Made by a program: the position numbers and the translations under genes
Assembly (NCBI GenBank): GCA_022496205.1
Contig: WTXD01000001.1
Span: forward strand, 1,674,001 to 1,738,000
Reading direction: 5' to 3'
DNA length: 64,000 nt
From: Gloeopeniophorella convolvens
Lineage: Eukaryota; Basidiomycota; Agaricomycetes; Russulales
Shown: positions 1-11,784 of the stretch, piece after piece
Position numbering within the stretch: position 1 is the stretch's first letter
Layout of the letters: every line of letters starts with the position of its first letter
The notes under the pieces: model-generated
Told to the model about the DNA's origin: nothing
Databases searched by the model: none
What the model saw: only the letters and a program-made list of their open reading frames with translations

Positions 1-2
1 TA

Positions 3-889
3 GTCGGGATACTGCAAGGTTCCCCGGCCCAGTTCGAGGCGATCCAATGGAAAGGGGCGGAAAATGTCGCTCAAGCTGCTGCCGCTGCGGGCGCCAGGCT
101 TGTGCACATCAGCGCTATCGGGTCAAACGCTTCCAGCAAAATTTCATACACAAGGACGAAGGCACTCGGCGAGGAAGCAGCCTTCGCAGCGTGCCCAAAT
201 GCCACTGTCATCCGGCCGAGCTTGATCTTCGGCCCAGGCGACGGCTTGTTCAATGTGAGGATCGAAGACCGTTTGAAACAATCAGTCTATGATTTGACGC
301 TCTCCCAGAGATTCGCGGAACTTTCACGTTACCTTCCTGTGCTCCCTGTGTTTGGGACAGGCAAGACCAGGTTCCAACCGGTGTATGTGGACGACGTCGG
401 TCAACTCGTGGAGATTGTCACAAGGAACGATCCGGCGATTCGCTCCCAGGTCGATGGCAAAATCATTGAAGCTGGCGGCCCCGATGGTGACTCGTTTTTG
501 GAACTTTGATCTGGTTGAATCTGATTCGTGGCTGTTCCGTTCACAGTGCTTACTTTTCGGGAGATCATGGAACTCGTTGTGAAGCACACGGGTCGCTTTC
601 GGCCGATTGTCCCTGTCCCCTGGTTGATGGGGCAGCTGCAAGGGGAGGTCCTGCAGCGCCTGCCGACCAATATTTTCACTGTCACGGGCGATCAGGTCAG
701 CGTGCACCCTGTAACCGCTTGCAGTCTGGGCTGACATGCTGTCCTGTTGACTAGGTCGAACAGCTGAAGACCGATAATGTCGTAACCCACACCACCTCCC
801 CGTCTTACGTCGAATTTACGAAGCTCATGGAGGAGCACTCCTGCACGTTGTCGTCTGTTCACGACGTGCTCCCACAGTATCTCAAATGA
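3..889 (+). CDS. NDUFA9: Complex I subunit NDUFA9-like (40 kDa), 5' end outside the window
   Basis: Accessory subunit of mitochondrial NADH:ubiquinone oxidoreductase, an atypical SDR that binds NADPH at the peripheral/membrane arm junction. The reading frame is already open at base 3, so the N-terminus with the Rossmann glycine motif lies outside the window. Exons are 3-486, 547-695 and 755-889; about 255 residues are visible. Supporting segments are ARLVHISAIG, the YTRTKALGE helix with the SDR Tyr/Lys pair, VIRPSLIFGPGD, PVYVDDV and, across the first intron, GGPDVLTFREIMELV. Both introns have GT-AG ends and restore the family sequence at each junction (phase 1, then phase 0). Identification is firm; only the start is missing. 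Confidence 0.93.
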
Positions 890-1291
890 GAGGTTTAATG
901 AGAGGGCTCACGTTTCTCCGTTGGACATGTTGTCTATGATACATTTCGGCCGAAGATAAATACAAGTTCTTGGGAAACAGTGACCGTCGGAACGCAGGAA
1001 CACGGAGTGGACCCACCTTGACCGTCGCAGGCAGTGGTGAGCGTGGAGAGGCGGCCGAAGGAAGCGAGAGCTTAGCGCAAGTTTAACGGGCTAGACGGGC
1101 GCCTTGTGCGTGGGCAAGACCTTCTTCGGAGACGCTCGTCCGACGAATGTTGGCAACTTCTTCAATAGGAAGTTTGTGCCACCGCGACGGAGGACGAGTG
1201 TTTGACGCATTCCGACCTCGCTGGGCACTAAAAGAACGGTAAGCCCCAAGCAAGCCCACACGCATCGTCCCCCGCTCCTCGATATACCCGG
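890..1291. other. Intergenic, NDUFA9 3' flank and MFS promoter
   Basis: About 400 bp between two co-directional genes. Nothing coding or repetitive was recognised. Confidence 0.6.
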
Positions 1292-3325
1292 ATGTCTCAG
1301 TCTACTGGAACGCTCCCGGACAAGGTCACCGCCGAACACTCGGCTTCCTTGGTCGAGCCCGCCCAATCACCATCACCGACCCCGTCAACTTCCGAGACAG
1401 CCAAAAAGGTCGAAGAGGTTAAACAAGGTGATGTTCCACCCCCTGAGGAGCCCTACAGTGCTTTCTCTCGCCGCGAGAAATGGATCATCGTCAGCATCGC
1501 CTCATATGCCGCGCTCTTCAGGTGCGTTGTACCCCACTCTATGCTTGCCTTCACTGAGCGTCATATGCAGTCCACTCACGGCCAACATATACTTTCCCGC
1601 TATCCCAGTCATGTCCAGGGATTTTCACAAAAGTATTGAGCTCATCAACTTGACGGTCACGATGTACATGGTCATGCAGGGCATATGTGCGTCCTCTCTC
1701 GGCTCTTGTTAGACTTGATCGGCGCGGTATCTAACACACTCCTGCCAATGCCCAGCCCCGATGTTCTGGGGGACACTCTCAGACCGCTTGGGCCGCAGGC
1801 CGATCATGTTCGCCTGCCTCGCAACGCTCTCGTTATCTTGCGTCGGCCTCGCCTTGGTCCCCACCTCGGCATACTGGCTTTTGATGCTACTTAGATGCGT
1901 GCAGGCAGCTGGGTCTGCAAGCACGGTTGCTCTTGGTATGCATCTCATCGAACACGCCCAGGAGGCCAGGACACTGACCACCCTATCAGGTGCCGGCATT
2001 ATTGCAGATGTCGCCACACCCGCCGAGCGCGGAGGGTTCTTTGGCCTCTTCGGCCTCGGGCCCATGGTACGTACATATGTGCTCATCTCTTGCTAATTCT
2101 GATTTTGGACTGTTCTTATCAGGTCGGTCCCACACTCGGGCCCGTGATCGGAGGCGCTCTGTCTGAAGGGTTCAGCTGGAGGTAAGGTCACGTTTCTTCC
2201 GTTGCTAGCACCACCGTTGACCAAAACGCTTAGGGCCATCTTCTGGTTCTTATGCATCGGCTCTGCGTTATGCGGGCTAGGCCTGTTTCTGTAGGCGTGA
2301 CGCCACCCGCTCCAGAAGCGCTCGCTAACGTTCGCGCAGATTCCTTCCCGAGACATTGCGCGCCCTCGTCGGCGACGGAAGTATACGAGCAGGAAGTATC
2401 TATACCCCTGCCATTCCTATAATCGGCCGCAACCGCATCATGAAAAGCTCCTCGGAGCGGCCGCCGCCTAAGCCGTTCACCAACCCGCTCATCATGTTCA
2501 CTTATCCGGACGTCCTCGTCCTGCTGGTGTTCAATGGTGTATACTACGCCGTGTTCTACGGCGTCTCGGCTAGCCTGTCGACGCTCTTCGAGCAGGTGTA
2601 TCCGTACCTCAGCGAGACTGATATAGGCCTGTGCTTCCTTGCCATGGGAGGCGGGATGTTCATCGGTACAACATGTTCCGGCAAACTGATGGACATGCAC
2701 TATCGAAAGATCAGAGACGACCTAATCCTAAAGAGGCGAAGGGACTCGGAGAATCAAGTCGACCTCAAGGCTCTCGCGAGGGACCCCTCATTCCCGATCG
2801 AGCGTGCACGGCTACAGCTCGTTCCATATATCATCCTCATCTATACCACTTGCGTCGTGGGTTACGGATGGTGCCTACAGTCCAAGGTCACAATCGCGAT
2901 ACCCCTCATGTTGCAAATCATCAGTGAGTTTCCTGTGTATCCGTGTTGCTGAACGTGACTCATGCGCTCCCTGTGAAGTCGGCGCCGTCATCGTCAGTTT
3001 AATGAACGCAGTGCAGGCATTGCTCGTCGACTTAGTCCCGGACCAAGGCTCCTCGATTACTGCATGTGTAAGTCCGCCCCCCCGCCTTCCCCGCGTCACC
3101 AGACTCACGTTGCTGCAGAATAACATTGTCCGCTGCCTGATGGGCGCCGGGCTCGTCTCCGTGATCAACCCCATTCTCGACGCGATCGGCATGGGCTGGA
3201 CGTATGTCCTCCTAGGCGGGATGTGCATACTTGCTGCACCCCTTCTGTACGTCGAAGTGCACTGGGGGCCCGTGTGGCGTGAGCGTCGGAGGCGGAGGCA
3301 GCAGGACGCGTTCGAGGGACGGTGA
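1292..3325 (+). CDS. MFS drug:H+ antiporter (DHA1/QDR-like), 532 aa
   Basis: Twelve-TM major facilitator of the plasma or vacuolar membrane, probably a multidrug or toxicant exporter; the substrate cannot be read from sequence. Exons: 1292-1521, 1571-1686, 1756-1935, 1990-2066, 2123-2181, 2234-2290, 2340-2923, 2979-3067, 3119-3325. A Ser/Pro/Glu-rich cytosolic tail of about 60 residues precedes TM1. The joins recreate SPLTANIYFPAIPVMSRDF (TM1-2), GISPMFWGTLSDRLGRRP (the MFS motif between TM2 and TM3, split by an intron), RCVQAAGSASTVALGAGIIADV and GPTLGPVIGGAL (TM5 motif C of antiporters). A central cytosolic loop of about 50 residues (IRDDLILKRRRD) separates the two halves. The C-terminus is Arg-rich. 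The family is secure, the QDR subgroup less so. Confidence 0.9.
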
Positions 3326-3744
3326 TTACTCAGATGAACCATACATGACTTTCGTATCTCGTCACTATCTGCTTTCTGTACCACCACGCTACAATGGATC
3401 GCTTTCGCAACATGGGATTTTAATTACTTTCGTGTGCGTTACTTACAAGAATGGCCACTCGTATAGATAGTATTTACACTAGACAAGCCTGCGATAGCTC
3501 TGTTGGAAGCCACTTTAGGTTCTACAAGCACTTAGAGCAATCACAACATGAACCAGAATATATATGTGATTGGGTGAGACGAGGTGATTGTACTGTAAAT
3601 CGCGACGAAGGCTTCAGCAAGGTCGCAGCGAACACAGAACTGTTACGCCATAATGGTTGCGGGATACTGCTACATGTTGATCTTCCTCTATATTCTAGGG
3701 TAGCCTTCTACATATGACGAGTTACCCGATGTTCTAGATATTCG
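3326..3744. other. Intergenic, no gene seen
   Basis: About 420 bp of moderately AT-rich sequence downstream of the MFS gene. Only short unsupported frames are present. Confidence 0.5.
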
Positions 3745-4205
3745 AGGCTTCACAAAACAAGAAACGAGAATGGGGATTGGGCGTCGAGCCGTCGAAATCG
3801 TGCCGCGCGAGCTTGCTGGCCACGCGGACGCGCTTGGCGTACTTCAGGAACGAGATTGGGATGGACACGGATGCGCACGCGGGAAGGGCGAGAAGTCGAC
3901 GCCGAGGTTGCGAGACATCGCGCCCGCCAAAAGCGGGAACGCCACACCGAACATCGAGCACGTGAAGCCGCCATCAGCGGGCGCGCTCGTGGCGTAGCCG
4001 GGGTTAGCACGCGTTGGCAGGGTAGTTTAGGATGTCATTGTGTGATCGCTAAGGGGGCAGTAAGTTTTGGTTCGTCGAGAGAGGTCGGACCAGGGACACT
4101 CACGGGAAGTAGAAGCACGGTGATGCTGAACAAGCTCAACCTGATGACTGGCATGACCCAGTACACACTATGTCCCGAGGTCCGGTCGAAGCCGAATAGT
4201 CGTGC
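3745..4205 (-). pseudogene. Relic of an MFS (DHA1) transporter C-terminus
   Basis: Reading the minus strand from about 4205 gives RLFGFDRTSGHSVYWVMPVI, the start of the late TM region of fungal DHA1 transporters, then a GTGAGT donor after LLLP. After it come GYATSAPADGGFTCSMFGVAF and PLLAGAMSRNLGVD, and then, one frame over, SIPISFLKYAKRVRVASKLA, the usual C-terminal end. The frame change near 3880-3900 cannot be an intron because too few bases are available. No clean AG acceptor precedes the second segment, and the first eight or so helices are absent upstream, where the next gene ends. I read it as a truncated, frameshifted remnant and not a gene. It is not a copy of the intact MFS gene at 1292. 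Confidence 0.75.
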
Positions 4206-4331
4206 CATACTAGTGGGTGTTCCCTTTTATCTATATCAGGGTGGGAGTGACCTCCGAACAGAAAGCGAGTCGCAATGTGTGCTTATTTACTTGCCTGAGC
4301 GATTGAGCGGATGGATGATAGATCTGGGTAC

Positions 4332-5325
4332 TCATTGGCTCCGGCGACCAGCCCAGTCGTCGCCGGCCTCGGGCAAGGTTTCTTGGCCTTCTAACTCGTC
4401 CACTGCGGCATAATCTTCTTCCTCGTCAAGATTGATATCCTCGTCCTCCACAACATGACCGTTCGCCTCCATTTCTTCTTCCCAACCTGGAGGGACTTTA
4501 GGGTTGAACATAGCCGAAACGTGTTCCTGCAGCAGCATACCTGACAGAGCAGTCTCAGCGCCACACACGACGTATGGGAGGCAAGAGAGAACGCACCAAT
4601 AGCCATGAGCGCAGAGCCGTCGAACGCCTTATACATGTCGGGCATGATATCTGGCGAGTCTCCTTTGTCCTTGTCATCCTGTTTGCTATGGACTTCGTCT
4701 TCTCCACTTTCTCCATCCTCGCTGTCCTGTTCACCTTCAGCAAACAGGTCGTCGTCCTCTTCGTCCGCCGCGAAAGCTGCCTTGGATCTGAGTTCTTTCT
4801 TCTCGCGCCTGTATATACGCGATCTGTCTGATAGCATCCCGTGCGCTGTGTAATATTCGCTAGCAAAGTAGTGTATTGACTTCAATAAGTCCTGCAGCAA
4901 TCATCAGTAATCACACAGGGGTAAACAGACTTAGAGCGCACCGAGGAAGGAACGGACCAGCCCCCGCCGGAGCCGCTCTCGTGGGTGGCGGCCCTGGAGC
5001 TTTGCAAGAACTCGACGTCGCCGTCGATACGGCGTCTCCTCTTCCGGCTTCTCCGTGTACTCACGCTTTCCACATCTCCATCGGATAGATTGAAGGCCTC
5101 CCCATCTTCCTCAGGTGCGGGGCGGCGACTACGCCTTGGGACGGCACCGAGGCCAGCGGCGTCTCGGGCGAAGCGGTTCCCTCGCGCGTCACGTCCTGTA
5201 TGGTAGGTCGCGCGGTCGTACAACCCGACCTTTTTGGGAGAGGTAATCGTAACACGCGCTCCATCGGGATGCAAGCGCAGCGCAGAGAAGTCATGGACTG
5301 TGTTTCGACGCCGGGTCGTCGACAT
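4332..5325 (-). CDS. Acidic conserved-looking protein of unknown function, 295 aa
   Basis: Three exons with clean GT-AG introns: 5325-4942, 4891-4597, 4540-4332. The N-terminal third is basic and nuclear-looking (MSTTRRRNTVHDFSALRLHP, then an RRSRKRRRR cluster). The middle has a predicted helix, DLLKSIHYFASEYYTAHGML, then a long acidic tract rich in Asp, Glu and Ser. After it comes a well-formed segment, MYKAFDGSALMAIGMLLQEHV, and an acidic tail. The architecture (basic N-terminus, acidic linkers, short conserved helices) suggests a nuclear chromatin or transcription subunit, but I do not recognise the family and claim no function. The 3' end lies about 130 bp from the MFS relic; the start lies 203 bp from the stop of the TBL1 gene on the same strand. 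Confidence 0.8.
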
Positions 5326-5528
5326 GACGGAAATGTGCAGAGGGTGCGGGCCGGGGACTGGCAGGGAGACACGGGTTCGCGCTGCTCGCGCACATTTTGA
5401 ATCACGCGCCGATCACATGTTCGATGGTCGTCGTTGACACTCTTGGCCGGCTTCAATAGCGCGCCACAGTAACTCCGTAGAATAGAGCAGCAAGAAAGCA
5501 AGGAAGTACAAGATATTAAGGACGGGTC

Positions 5529-7804
5529 TCACGAAGCCGCGCGCAACTCCCGCACCACGGGTATTCGCGACAGGTCAATCACACCGACTTTGTGCGACTG
5601 CAGTGCCAGTGCAACGCGGTCAGCACCGTCAGCGTCCTGCTGCCATGAAATCTCGAATATCGCGCGCTTTTGGTGTTCGGACTGCCACGAGTAAATCTTC
5701 TCCTTCTTCTGATGTACGTCAGCCCGACGGCAAAAGTTGCAGGTTGCAGATACATACCTCTGTGTCGTAGAGATGGAAGAACCCGTCACCAGCGCCCGTG
5801 GCGAATAACCGCCCGTCGGGGCTGAATCCGAGTGTATATATTGGTTTGGTGTGGTGGTTGAACACCTTCAGGCAGGCGCCTGTTTCACCATCCCAGAATC
5901 GCGACGTCATGTCAAATGATGCACTACGCGAGTCAGTGGATTAGAAAAGGAAGTTAAAGAGGATAACGGACGTGGCAACGATGTGGGCGGGCCCGGACGC
6001 TTGTACGACTGGATTCCAGGCAACACCGTTGACCCAGTTGCGATGTCCACGAAGAACGACCATTTCTCCGTCGACCGATGCATATTCAACCCCAGGCGGG
6101 GGATCGGAAGGCCGCTTATGCTTCCTGATGTCCCATATTCGTGCAGTCGCGTCATCGGAACACGACAGGAGGTGAGTTCCCATTGGGCTGGCCTTGATTT
6201 GGTTGACTTCGCCGTCATGGCCTCTATGGGGTCATCAGCGTAGAGTATAGCGTGCGGAAACGGGTACCAACGTGAGTACGGCGATGGGCTCTGATTGGTG
6301 TATACTCAGCAGGTGAATAGTCTTATCAGCACTACAGCTTGCGAAAAACTCGTCATCCAGCCAGTCGACGTCCAAGCATATACCTTAAAAAGGAGGGTAG
6401 GGTGAGTCGCTGCGAAAGGAGAAGGGGGCGAGACAGTTCAGACCCTTGTGCTTGTACTGCATGTGCATCTCTTTTCTTTGGACATCCCAGAGACATACGG
6501 TATTGTCCAAACTGGCGCTCGCAAGCCACTTCCCATCCTTGGAAAAGCGTGTTGCGAATATTGGGCCCTAAGAGAATCTGTATGCTTGAACCATGGTAGG
6601 GCGCTAGCCGAGGAAAATACCGACTTTGTGCAGCTTGCTCTCAAAGTATAATTCTGCAGAGGCTGTATAAACCCGCAATATAGCGTCATATGACCCGACA
6701 GAGAGGAGTGTTCCATCGTTGTTCCAGTCCAAAGATGTGAGGTCCGCTTCAAGTTTAGTAGTTGAAGAGTCAAGGGTTCTGTGTGGCACGACAGCACCCG
6801 GGCCAGAGTCAGAGTCAAAACTCTTTGGAAGCTCCCATAGATGGACCACAGCATCTTTAGACCTGCAAGTAGCCTGAGACACTGGCATGCAGAGGGCCTC
6901 GAGCGACTTACCCTGTACTCAACAACTCATGCCGAGCAGGGTTCCATGAACAAACAAAGACCTATGTCGCGACGTGTCAGCGGCGACAGGTGGAGATGTT
7001 GTGACTGGGCTGTGTTGCGTACCTCTGTATGATGGCCTTTCAGTTGTCGAACAACATCCTCGTTCTCTTCTACTTCGAGATGCTTGGGCGACTTAGCACG
7101 TGACGCGGGCTTTTTCGATGGTGCATTGCCGGATGCGCGTGTTCGTCGAGTACTAGGTCTTCGGGACGTGGACGCTAGAATGCAGTGGGTAAGGAGCCAC
7201 TTCTGACACCGTCCGCTACGTGTCCATGGATTCAGAGCACGCACCTTCAGGGTTTCTCTCATCTGCGACTGTAACTGTAACTTCCGCTTCCGTTGTCTTC
7301 TGTCGCTTCTCGGGCTGCCCGTCGTCAGTGCCGGGTGTGCTTGCCTTGCGCTTCTGGCCTGCATCGGATCGTTCAGAGATTGAGACTGGTTGGACTGCTG
7401 CAACAACAGAAGCAGAGAGTGGTGCGGCGTTGTTAGATAGCTTGACATTTGGTTTGACGTTCGGGTTCATAGAGCAGACGTGGGTCTCCAATAGCGAGAA
7501 ACCAGTGGTGCAGTTGCCAATCATGTCATTGTTCCCTCGCCAGTGTGCTTCAACCTCAGTATAGAGCAATGCCTTGATTAGAAGCTCTATAAGTTCCCCT
7601 CTTGGAATGTGCTTCTCGAAGTGGGCGGAGTGTTGAAGCCCTCCCTCATTGAGGAGATTGAACGCAGTGTGCTTGAAGCCTGCCACTGGTAGTAGCGAGG
7701 ATGCGTATAGCATTGAGTGAGAGAAACGCACCAGAGTCTTTGAGGTACGAATAGACGAGGCAGTTGACCTCGTCTGCGTCGATGGTTATTGGGGCAGCAG
7801 CCAT
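5529..7804 (-). CDS. TBL1XR1: TBL1/TBL1XR1 (yeast Sif2) WD40 co-repressor subunit, 593 aa
   Basis: Scaffold of the nuclear HDAC co-repressor (SMRT/NCoR in animals, Set3C in yeast). Ten exons: 7804-7732, 7679-7245, 7174-7023, 6961-6912, 6862-6625, 6567-6444, 6383-6272, 6223-5972, 5923-5758, 5708-5529. The N-terminus is a LisH region, DEVNCLVYSYLKDSGFKH, followed by the hydrophobic helix LIELLIKALLYTEVEAHW, which mediates tetramerisation in this family. A basic Ser/Lys-rich linker leads into about eight WD repeats. Readable repeat ends include SKDAVVHLWEL, LDNTVCLWDV, SADKTIHLLS, SDDATARIWDI and MTSRFWDGETGACLKVF. All nine introns join without frame conflict. Membership in TBL1 and not a generic WD40 family rests on LisH plus the repeat number. 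Confidence 0.93.
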
Positions 7805-8031
7805 GGACTGCTACGCCGCGGTAGTGAACAAGCGTTGTCTCGACTTGGTGTCTGAAAGAGAAGTCAAGGACCCCAGTGCGCGCCGAGATTAGATCGGAGG
7901 CGCGTGTCAGTGGCCGGGGGCCACAAGCGGGTCGGTCTCCCGGCGCTCGGGATGTGGATTCAATGGATTGCTCAGCAAGCCGACCGGAATGGCACCGCGA
8001 TCCACTTCTCGTCTTCTCACCACTAGCTGAC

Positions 8032-10559
8032 ATGTCACAAAACGATGATTTACGAGCGGATAGAAATGGTAGCGAGGATAGCTCTCCGAATATCGGTGGT
8101 CAGCGTGTGAGCATTGGAGAGCTCCTACGCAGTGCGCACCTATACTTTCTATCACACTGCCCTCACTTATGGCTTTGGAAATGTAGCAATAATGCAGATA
8201 CACACATTGGAGGCGCAACAGAACGGAGAAACCGATGGCTCGAGTGCAGCTATCCTTGAGCGTTTGCTATCTGCGGAATCGTTCCGTCTGGTGCGCATGT
8301 CAGGGGACGCGTCGACAGGATCTGGACCCGGGAATGTCGATCAAAATGGTAGGGCGAACAATCGTGCCGGTGAAGATGAACAGGTTGACGAGGAAGACGA
8401 TGACGATGACGACGATAACGACTTCAGCTACTACCGTCGGCGGCGCGTTAAAACTCCTAAATGGTTTCCAGCTGTGAAGGAGCCTCAGGAAGCGGGGATG
8501 AGGCTCCTCATGTCTGGCGAGTTTGGCCGGGTCAGGTCTGAGAGCCGGCGTCAAGGCCAGAATGTCAGTATTACCAAGGCAATCCTCGCAAGCCAGAGTA
8601 GGTTCCGACAAACACCAATGCAAGACATCACCAATGTATGCGTTCGTTTCTAAGTTCACTGTAGTGTCTCTGCTGACCAAGAGCCTAGAGCATCGTTCCC
8701 AACACCAATGGCACCGCCGTTGCATCCCTCACCGATAATATATACTGTGGTCAATTCTCAGCTGGTTTGTGCCTACGTTCACCGCTGCGGTTGGATTTCC
8801 TCAAATAGAGCTGCCAGATTCTTCGTTCTACTACACATGTTGCAGGGGTGTGTTGCACAGTTTCTGCATCTTCCTAACTCTGACGTCCGTCAGATTTTCG
8901 CTTACATGTATACGACATGACCTCTCCACCCACTGAACCAAGGCAGCCCCCTCGACCAAACGATCGGTGGGCTCGGAGGGCCGTGCCTGATGAGCCAACA
9001 ACGTTGAAAGTCATCAAAATGATTCAGGGTATTCCAGGCGGATGGACTATCACCGACGCACATCTGAGTCCAGATAACGAAAGGTTGGCTGTCATGTGCT
9101 GAGACAGGTTTTCTTTTATCTGACGCGCCATTCAGAATCATTTACTCTTCGATTGTGAGCACCTTGTGTTCTTTGGATGCCTACATAGTAACTTTCGTAG
9201 GATTCAACTGTACACATGGCGACGACGTTGGATTCGTCAACGGCTCAGATCCCAATACCGTTTGCAGATCCTATTCCGCCACGGCGCAGAGCTCTTGACC
9301 GTGAGAATTTCGGTATCTGGAGCTGTAAGTTTTCCGCGGACGGCAACGAGGTCGTCGCAGGCGGAGACGGCAAGATTTTCGGTGAGCGATCAACTTCGAT
9401 CTCCTGGGGCGAATCTGACGGATCAATGAAGTCTACGACCTTCTGGCCCATAGACGAACAGTGAAGATCAATGCACACGACGACGACGTCAACAGCTGCT
9501 GTTGGGCCGATACTGCATCGGGGAACGTGCTTATCAGCGCATCCGATGATACGTTCTTGAAGGTTTGGTAGGTTGTGTCATTACTTTGGCTCCCGTCCGT
9601 GTAACACATCCTATAGGGATAGACGATCTCTGGGCTCGTCGCAGAAGCCTTCTGGCGTGTTGATCGGCCATACGGAAGGCATCACGAATGTGTCAGCGAA
9701 AGGCGACGGGCGCTATATCATCTCGAATGGGAAGGACCAAGCTCTCCGCCTGTGGGATCTGCGCAAGATGCGCACCAACGCAGAGTATGAGGCAGTTGCT
9801 CGTGATGACTATGGTATACGCAACTACGACTACCGGTTTGTCGACATGGCCACATGAAGTGTAGCATCTCACCCTCATTTCACCATAGGTATGGCAAATA
9901 CCCTAGGCCAAAACACTGGGCGCATCCCTTAGACTGTAGCGTGATGACCTACCGAGGTCACGCTGTACTTCAGACGCTCATTCGTTGCCATTTTAGCCCG
10001 GCGGAGACGACCGGGGGGCAGTACATCTACTCTGGTTCCGCCGACGGCAGAATACATGTAGGGGTCATCATTTCAGTCTCGTTATGTTTACTGAGCCACT
10101 TGACCCTAGATCTGGTCACTGGACGGCCGAGTGGTTCAAGTATTGAACAGGAGCAAGACTCTCCCTATGTCATTTGATCCCTCGGGCCCGGAGCCACCAA
10201 AGTTCGCAGGTGCAACAACAGGAGTATGCGTCCGGGACGTGAGCTGGCACTCGAGGGTCAGTTAATTTCATCGGTGCTAGAATGTTTCTAAACAGCTTCC
10301 TTAGGAGCCCGTTTTGATGAGTGTTGGCTGGTCGAACGGATACGGTGGCAGCATCGTCGCGCGACACGAGTGGAAGGGCCTGTTGAAGATGCCTGGTGCA
10401 CTTGAGGATCTAGTTGAAAAGCAGCGCCTCGAGAACCAAGAATACGCGGGCTGGTCTCCATTGCGCGTCCCCGAGTCTGAGGACGACGAGGATTATATAC
10501 CTGAGGACGACGAGGACGATCACGGAGATGATTACGAAGATGAGGAAGAGGAGGAATAG
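8032..10559 (+). CDS. DCAF11: DCAF11/LEC14B-type WD40 protein, about 644 aa
   Basis: Probable substrate receptor of a CUL4-DDB1 ubiquitin ligase, as for DCAF11 and plant LEC14B. Exons: 8032-8106, 8198-8635, 8689-8764, 8818-8847, 8894-9083, 9136-9154, 9201-9381, 9432-9567, 9617-9835, 9889-10057, 10110-10256, 10305-10559. After an acidic stretch (DEEDDDDDDDNDF) comes the family segment FRQTPMQDITN, then WD repeats ending in FLKVWDRRSL, ALRLWDLRKM and GSADGRIHIWSLDGRVV, and the post-repeat signature FDPSGPEPPKFAGATTGVCV plus SWHSREPVLMSVGW. The tail is almost purely acidic. Exon 6 is only 19 nt. The first exon is the weak point: an in-frame ATG at 8114 reading through without the first intron is an alternative start. 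Confidence 0.9.
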
Positions 10560-10916
10560 TGAAGTATTAAAGTGCTGTCGTTCTGTCCCGCTGTGTACTT
10601 GCTGTACTGTATGTCTCTGCCATGGTAATGTATGAATTTCCGCTTTGGACGGACGGCTTCTGTTGTGACTTGGTGATCCGAGTCCAGCTGGCTGGCTCCG
10701 CTGTACGTGGGTCGGATCGTGGGATGCGCAGCTGAGCAGTGCAGCCATTCTGAAAGGGTGTGGCTGCGAAGTCACGCGAACGTATCGAAAGATGGGCTTC
10801 AGCCAATCCGGGTGTGCCAATGAAGACAAACAACGTAGGGTGGAAGGGTGTACCAGTGGTGTGATTAGAGTTGCTGAGTAGCTACGGTCAATCTAGACGA
10901 TGACGAGACGAAAGGG
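10560..10916. other. Convergent intergenic space
   Basis: About 360 bp between the 3' ends of DCAF11 (+) and uL13m (-). Nothing else was recognised. Confidence 0.6.
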
Positions 10917-11548
10917 TCATGGGCGAAGTGAGCTAGCAGCTTGAAGTGTCCCGTCCTCCCAACGCTTGAGAATGTTGTTCTCAAAAACACCCATATCGGG
11001 ACCCTCAAATATTCTCAATCTCTCCAGTCGCCTTTCGCGAAGCTTGTTCTTTGGCAACATGCCAGACACCGCCTTGCGAATGATCTAGAGGTGGGCCACG
11101 TGAGGCAACGAATGTGAGGGAGAAGGAAGAGAGGCGCACCTCGTCAGGTTTTTTGGCCATCATGTCCTGGTACTTGGTCTCCTTGAGGCCTCCAGGATAA
11201 AGGGTGTGCTTCCGGTAGACAATCTGCTCCGCTTTCCTCCCTGTCACTTTGACTTGCCTGGCGTTTGTGACAACCACGTAGTCACCACAATCGACTGAGT
11301 TACGGGCTCAATTACAAGGACTGATATTTAATGAGAGGAAGGCACGCACCACTGGGATCATATATAGGCTTGTGCTTCCCCATGAGCACCAGAGCTATCC
11401 TCTCTGCCATTTTTCCGAGGACGCGGTCTTTCGCGTCAGCGTGGTGCCATACGCGTGCATAGGCAAGGGCAGTCTAGGAGCGAGTTCGGGTGTTGATACA
11501 TGGCACGGGTGGCGCTACGAGGCTTACCTTGCCGACTGCCTGGGACAT
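10917..11548 (-). CDS. MRPL13: Mitochondrial ribosomal protein uL13m (L13), 155 aa
   Basis: Large-subunit protein of the mitoribosome. Exons: 11548-11528 (only 21 nt, encoding MSQAVGK), 11473-11350, 11294-11140, 11084-10917. The joined product shows the L13 order: [70 protein letters not shown] and [16 protein letters not shown]. Length and motif order match the bacterial-type L13 fold. The start is taken at the ATG that supplies a short first exon with a GTAAGC donor; no separate presequence is visible. It is divergently arranged with the GHITM gene, whose start lies 236 bp away. Confidence 0.94.
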
Positions 11549-11784
11549 GAGTGGATGGTGGGCGGGTTGAGTGAGTACTCCACGTGGTTCAGACTCGGGC
11601 TGACCGGCGCGGCGACGAGTTGGGAAGCCGTGCGGTGGTTTGGGGATATATCATTATCTTATCTAATCGGATGCTAGATGGTTCCCGTTGCCGCCGGGCA
11701 TCCGCGTCATTCCCCGGCGACCGTGCTCCCTCCCTTCGCTCGTTCACTCCTCTCTTCATCTTCTACCACTACCACCCCTCACAT

